From: Alphaproteobacteria bacterium UBA2947
GTDB taxonomy: Bacteria; Pseudomonadota; Alphaproteobacteria; Rs-D84
Assembly: GCA_002348925.1 (NCBI GenBank)
Contig: DEBV01000002.1
Span: 4,791 to 20,035 of the forward strand
DNA length: 15,245 nt
Direction of reading: 5' to 3'
The first letter of the stretch is position 1. Each line of letters opens with the position of its first letter. Positions 12,389-15,245 of the stretch are shown here, one piece after another. The position numbers and the translations under genes are program-made. The notes under the pieces are model-generated. The model had not been told where the DNA came from. It saw nothing but the letters and a program-made list of their open reading frames with translations, and did not search any database.

Positions 12389-14312
12389 CGATTTCTGAAA
12401 CGTGTCCATTTGGATATATCATTATTCCGTTTTGAAGTATTTTTCCATGGCAATTTGGTGCGCTTATATCAAAAGTTGATACTATGTAATTTATGCTTTT
12501 ATCTGCACAAACTTTTTCCATGTTATCCAATACAGCAGTAAAGTTTTGCATATACGCTAAATTCCATTTTGGTGTTTTATAAACACAAAAGCCATGGTCG
12601 CATTTATATCGTGTGTTTTTATCAGGTTGCGTTTCATTGTTATACTGATACCAAGAATTAAATGCAAAATAATGTGCTGACGCGCGTGCTTTGTTGAACT
12701 GTAATTTACCGTTCACATTAAAAGCAACCAATTCATGGTCTGGTGTCGCATAGAATAACGGTTTGCTTCGTGTCGCGCAAACTATAATCGCAAATGAAAT
12801 AAATACAACGCACAAAACATAATTTATATTTTTGATAAAGAAATTTTTAGAATCTGGTTTTTCTGTTAAAACTAAAAATAGAAGTCCAAAAATACTTAAA
12901 ACCAAAACAGTGTTTGAAATATAAGGTGTTGATAAATTTGCATATGGTAAATCTGAAATGTGTGTTGCGAGTGTTAGCGCGAAATTATAAACACTGTTTG
13001 CAATGTCTATAAGAAAATGACCGCCGAACAGCGCAGTGATTGTTCCAATTATTACCAGCGGCATAACCGCAATTGAAAATATCGGTAAAAGAACAATATT
13101 TCCAATTAAACTGTAAAGAGGAATATAACCAAAGTGAGCGATTATAAACGGCAAGGTAAATATTGTCGCAACCAAAGCCGTCATAAATAACATAGCGATA
13201 TAATGAAAAATTCGCTGTAATGGTGCGCGTTTTATATACTCTTTCCCGTCAAAGAACCAGAGTAATCCGAATATTGCGGCAAAAGATAATTGAAAACCTG
13301 CGTTCATAATCGAAAAAGGATTTATAAAGAAAATTATCAAAAATGCCAATGCCGCATTGCGTAAAGATAAAACGCCACGCCCAAGTATTGTTGCGATGAA
13401 TATCAGTGTTGCCATTAAAAATGCGCGCGTTGTTGCAACACTTATACCTGATATGCATAAATAAAAGATTAACCCAATCCATGCACAAATAATAGCGGGA
13501 TATTTTGCTGGTATGCGTTTTGATACTTGTGGAAAAGCGCGAAATATTAAATAAAACAAAGCAAACAACCAACCACCAATAAGTGTCATATGAAAACCAC
13601 TGATAGACCAAACGTGTCCAACGCCCACAGATTTCCAAATGTTGCTTTCGTTTTCTGGGATAACCTTTTTATAGCCCAAAACCAAAGCGTCTGTTAAAAC
13701 AGAATTTGTTTTGTTATGAATAAATGTTCGAATTGTTGAGTGCGAATCTTGTTTTATAATTTCGTAATCTTTGAAAAAGCCAGTTCCCGATATTTTTGAA
13801 AAGTATGCCCACCGCGCAAAATCAAAAGAATCTGGTGTGTATCGGGCAGACGGGTGGAAAATACGCGCTTCGCCCGTTATTGTATCGCCAATATTTATGA
13901 TATCTTTGTTGTCTTTAATAGAAACACGAATATTTAAATTTTTATCTGGTAAATTTTCATCAATTTGTTGTGCGGGAACGCTTAATAAAACACGCGCAGA
14001 ATCAGGTGTGAAATCTATATCTTTGACGGTGCCGTTAATTGAAATAAAATCAAAAGAATCTTTGATTTGTGTTGTATCTGTAAATTGTGTAAAAGACATT
14101 GCATAAAAGAAGCCAAACACAAACAATGCAAGTGCGCGTATAAAAATATTTTTATATTTGTAAATAATGCCTGCCATCAGCAATGTTATTATAATTGGAA
14201 AATTAAAATTTGGCTCGACACCAATTGAAAAGTACAGTGCTGCACCAAATGCCATAACAAACGGCACCCAAAGAAATAAATTTTTATACTGAATATTCAG
14301 GATTCCTTTCAT
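12327..14312 (-). CDS. comEC: ComEC/Rec2-family DNA uptake channel
   Basis: 661 residues from the ATG at 14312. An in-frame TTG at 14348 would add 12 residues and abuts the upstream stop. I prefer ATG because a -10 hexamer lies inside that extension and the 12 residues lack a membrane-protein character. Layout: two or three N-terminal helices (about 8-75), an OB-like DUF4131 domain (about 85-190, ending HPSARYTPDSFDFARW), then the competence domain. Its hallmark GHVWSISGFHMTLIG is at about 232-246 and about eight helices follow to about 515. The C-terminal soluble tail (YATPDHELVAFNVNG onward) is a remnant where some ComEC proteins have a metallo-beta-lactamase domain, and its histidine motif is absent, as in many alphaproteobacteria. 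ComEC moves single-stranded DNA across the inner membrane. No pilus or DprA genes are in view. Confidence 0.92.
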   Translation of the reverse strand: MKGILNIQYKNLFLWVPFVMAFGAALYFSIGVEPNFNFPIIITLLMAGIIYKYKNIFIRALALFVFGFFYAMSFTQFTDTTQIKDSFDFISINGTVKDIDFTPDSARVLLSVPAQQIDENLPDKNLNIRVSIKDNKDIINIGDTITGEARIFHPSARYTPDSFDFARWAYFSKISGTGFFKDYEIIKQDSHSTIRTFIHNKTNSVLTDALVLGYKKVIPENESNIWKSVGVGHVWSISGFHMTLIGGWLFALFYLIFRAFPQVSKRIPAKYPAIICAWIGLIFYLCISGISVATTRAFLMATLIFIATILGRGVLSLRNAALAFLIIFFINPFSIMNAGFQLSFAAIFGLLWFFDGKEYIKRAPLQRIFHYIAMLFMTALVATIFTLPFIIAHFGYIPLYSLIGNIVLLPIFSIAVMPLVIIGTITALFGGHFLIDIANSVYNFALTLATHISDLPYANLSTPYISNTVLVLSIFGLLFLVLTEKPDSKNFFIKNINYVLCVVFISFAIIVCATRSKPLFYATPDHELVAFNVNGKLQFNKARASAHYFAFNSWYQYNNETQPDKNTRYKCDHGFCVYKTPKWNLAYMQNFTAVLDNMEKVCADKSINYIVSTFDISAPNCHGKILQNGIMIYPNGHVSEIVNLRPWHNPPAQRTDQTMVH

Positions 14313-14318
14313 GCCCTG

Positions 14319-14348
14319 ATTATAGGATTTTATTCGCGAGCTGTGCAA
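14319..14348 (-). promoter_or_regulatory. Candidate promoter for comEC, possibly leaderless
   Basis: On the minus strand TTGCAC (14343-14348), 18-bp spacer, TATAAT (14319-14324). A start 7 nt downstream falls on the A of the ATG at 14312, so a transcript from here would have no 5' leader. The match is good, but activity is unproved. Confidence 0.45.
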
Positions 14349-14663
14349 CTATTTTCCAAAAATAAAGTCAGGGTTTGAAGATATAGATATTATTGCATCT
14401 ATATCGTCATTTTCGGCCGAATGTTGCTTGATTATTTTTCCACATTTTTCACATTTGTGCGTAATAATATAACCGTCTTTATCAGGCGCAACAGATATCG
14501 GGCGCATCATACCACCGCATGTCGATTGTCTGTCCCCAGGGGTATTATCAACGTGTTTTGACCAAAGACATTTTGGGCAATGATTTGTATAGCCATTACC
14601 TAAAACGTCTGCGCCACAATGGGCGCAGGTAAAATCTTCAATTCGTTTAGTAAATCTTTTCAT
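14349..14663 (-). CDS. RNHCP-domain zinc-binding protein
   Basis: 104 residues. The RNHCP domain is obvious: CAHCG (13-17), NHCPKCLWSKHVD (27-39), TPGDR (41-45), CGGMMRPI (49-56) and HKCEKCG (69-75). Metal ligands are likely C13/C16, C29/C32 and C71/C74. The family is a small zinc-ribbon-like protein of unknown role that is widespread in bacteria. The ATG follows the gapR stop with no gap, and the TAG stop is immediately followed by the alternative comEC TTG, so the three genes are one transcription unit. A short acidic linker and C-tail (SAENDDIDA) follow the domain. Confidence 0.88.
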   Translation of the reverse strand: MKRFTKRIEDFTCAHCGADVLGNGYTNHCPKCLWSKHVDNTPGDRQSTCGGMMRPISVAPDKDGYIITHKCEKCGKIIKQHSAENDDIDAIISISSNPDFIFGK

Positions 14664-14912
14664 TTATAATCCCAAAGCGTCGCGATACATTTTTGTTAAT
14701 TCGTCTGCTTCGTCCAATTCATCTGGGTCCAGTTTGCGCAATCTTATCATCTGGCGAATGTATTTTGGATCGTATCCTGCAGATTTTGCTTCACTGTAAA
14801 CTTCTTTGATATCAGCCGCCACAGCCGCAGCATCTTCGTTTAATTTTTCGATTCTTTCAATAATACTGGTTAACTGGGCGTTATCAAAAGCACCGTGATT
14901 TGCGTTTTTCAT
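14664..14912 (-). CDS. gapR: GapR nucleoid-associated protein (DUF2312/UPF0335)
   Basis: 82 residues, the family's usual 80-90. IERIEKLNEDAAAVAADIKE (18-37) is the diagnostic first helix, and YSEAKSAGYDPKYIRQMIRL (39-58) the second, with basic DNA-contacting residues. LDPDELDEADELTKMYRDAL closes it. GapR is confined essentially to Alphaproteobacteria and their phages. It clamps around overtwisted DNA ahead of replication and transcription and helps topoisomerases. This is the strongest taxonomic marker in the window. The start has a strong AGAGGAAGG site. It is divergent from pyk, an arrangement I recall as common in alphaproteobacteria. Confidence 0.95.
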   Translation of the reverse strand: MKNANHGAFDNAQLTSIIERIEKLNEDAAAVAADIKEVYSEAKSAGYDPKYIRQMIRLRKLDPDELDEADELTKMYRDALGL

Positions 14913-14939
14913 GACCTTCCTCTTGTTTTTTTATATACT

Positions 14940-14952
14940 TAGTTATAAACTA
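14940..14952. promoter_or_regulatory. Dyad in the gapR-pyk divergent region
   Basis: TAGTT-ATA-AACTA is a perfect 5+3+5 palindrome near the middle of the 95-bp region between the two starts. The region is very A+T-rich and I could not settle on one clear promoter for either direction. This is a possible operator only. Confidence 0.25.
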
Positions 14953-15007
14953 TATGATATATTAACAATTACAAAAATCAAATAATTTATCAAAGCAGGA
15001 GAGAGCC

Positions 15008-15245
15008 TTGACAAGATTTACCAAAATTACAGCGTCTATCGGTCCAAATTGCGAAACACGTGAAATTTTGACAGAAATGATAAAAAATGGCGTTAATGTC
15101 TGTCGTCTTAATTTCAGTCATGATACTGGCGATGTCCAAGGTGCCAAGATAGATTTAATTCGTTCTATTTCTGAAAATTTGAACGTTCCTGTGGCGATAA
15201 TGGTTGATATCCAAGGTCCCAAACACAGAATAGGCGATTTTGAAT
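15008..15245 (+). CDS. pyk: Pyruvate kinase, 5' part only
   Basis: The first 79 codons and one base are present, and the gene continues past the window. The start is TTG at 15008, supported by a strong AGGAGAG site 6-7 nt upstream and by the protein beginning as expected: TRFTKITASIGPNCE is the K-I-x-x-T-I-G-P opening of pyruvate kinase. NGVNVCRLNFSHD carries the conserved Arg and the RxNFSH potassium/ATP-site motif, and VDIQGPKHRIG is the D-x-QGPK-x-R-x-G block. It converts phosphoenolpyruvate and ADP to pyruvate and ATP. No stop or frameshift is seen in the visible part. Confidence 0.96.
   Translation, partial: MTRFTKITASIGPNCETREILTEMIKNGVNVCRLNFSHDTGDVQGAKIDLIRSISENLNVPVAIMVDIQGPKHRIGDFE

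Overview
The window reads as part of a low-G+C alphaproteobacterial chromosome. The main evidence is a GapR (DUF2312) protein, which is an alphaproteobacterial hallmark, encoded divergently from pyruvate kinase. A ComEC/Rec2 protein, an RNHCP zinc protein, a def-fmt pair and an alphaproteobacterial-looking tRNA-Gln support it. A+T richness, very short intergenic gaps and pared-down proteins (a 270-residue Fmt, a 208-residue efflux adaptor) suggest a host-associated or otherwise streamlined lineage. I cannot name the species.

Layout. At the left edge a minus-strand gene of unknown function runs off the window (1-610). Next comes a loose region (611-1971). It holds a rho-independent terminator with no visible gene, a DEDDh-type exonuclease gene bracketed by a perfect 17-bp inverted repeat, and a run of TTCGAA boxes. 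It also holds a long imperfect hairpin with its own promoter, which I interpret as 6S RNA, and a minus-strand tRNA-Gln(UUG) that shares one bidirectional terminator with that RNA. A lone NADAR/YbiA-like gene follows on the minus strand (1972-2430).

From 2583 to 8622 lies one apparent plus-strand operon: a MarR-type regulator, a TolC-like outer-membrane channel, a very short membrane-fusion adaptor, an RND (HAE1) transporter and a HAD phosphatase. It is laid out as a MarR-controlled tripartite efflux system. However, the adaptor has lost the domains that normally reach the channel, and the transporter lacks the aspartate(s) usually needed for proton coupling. A bidirectional terminator separates this operon from the convergent rmuC.

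rmuC and def diverge at about 9530-9584. The def operon (def, fmt, three small Cys-rich proteins, truA) joins formyl-methionine initiation and deformylation with tRNA pseudouridylation, and carries three unexplained putative metal-binding mini-proteins. truA converges on comEC, and their coding ends overlap by 62 bp. On the minus strand gapR, the RNHCP gene and comEC are packed with no intergenic bases, and the 5' end of pyk leaves the window on the plus strand.

The points most worth following are the stripped-down efflux system, the Cys-rich trio between fmt and truA, the IR-flanked exonuclease cassette, and the putative 6S RNA with its upstream boxes. I found no insertion sequence, CRISPR array or phage gene.
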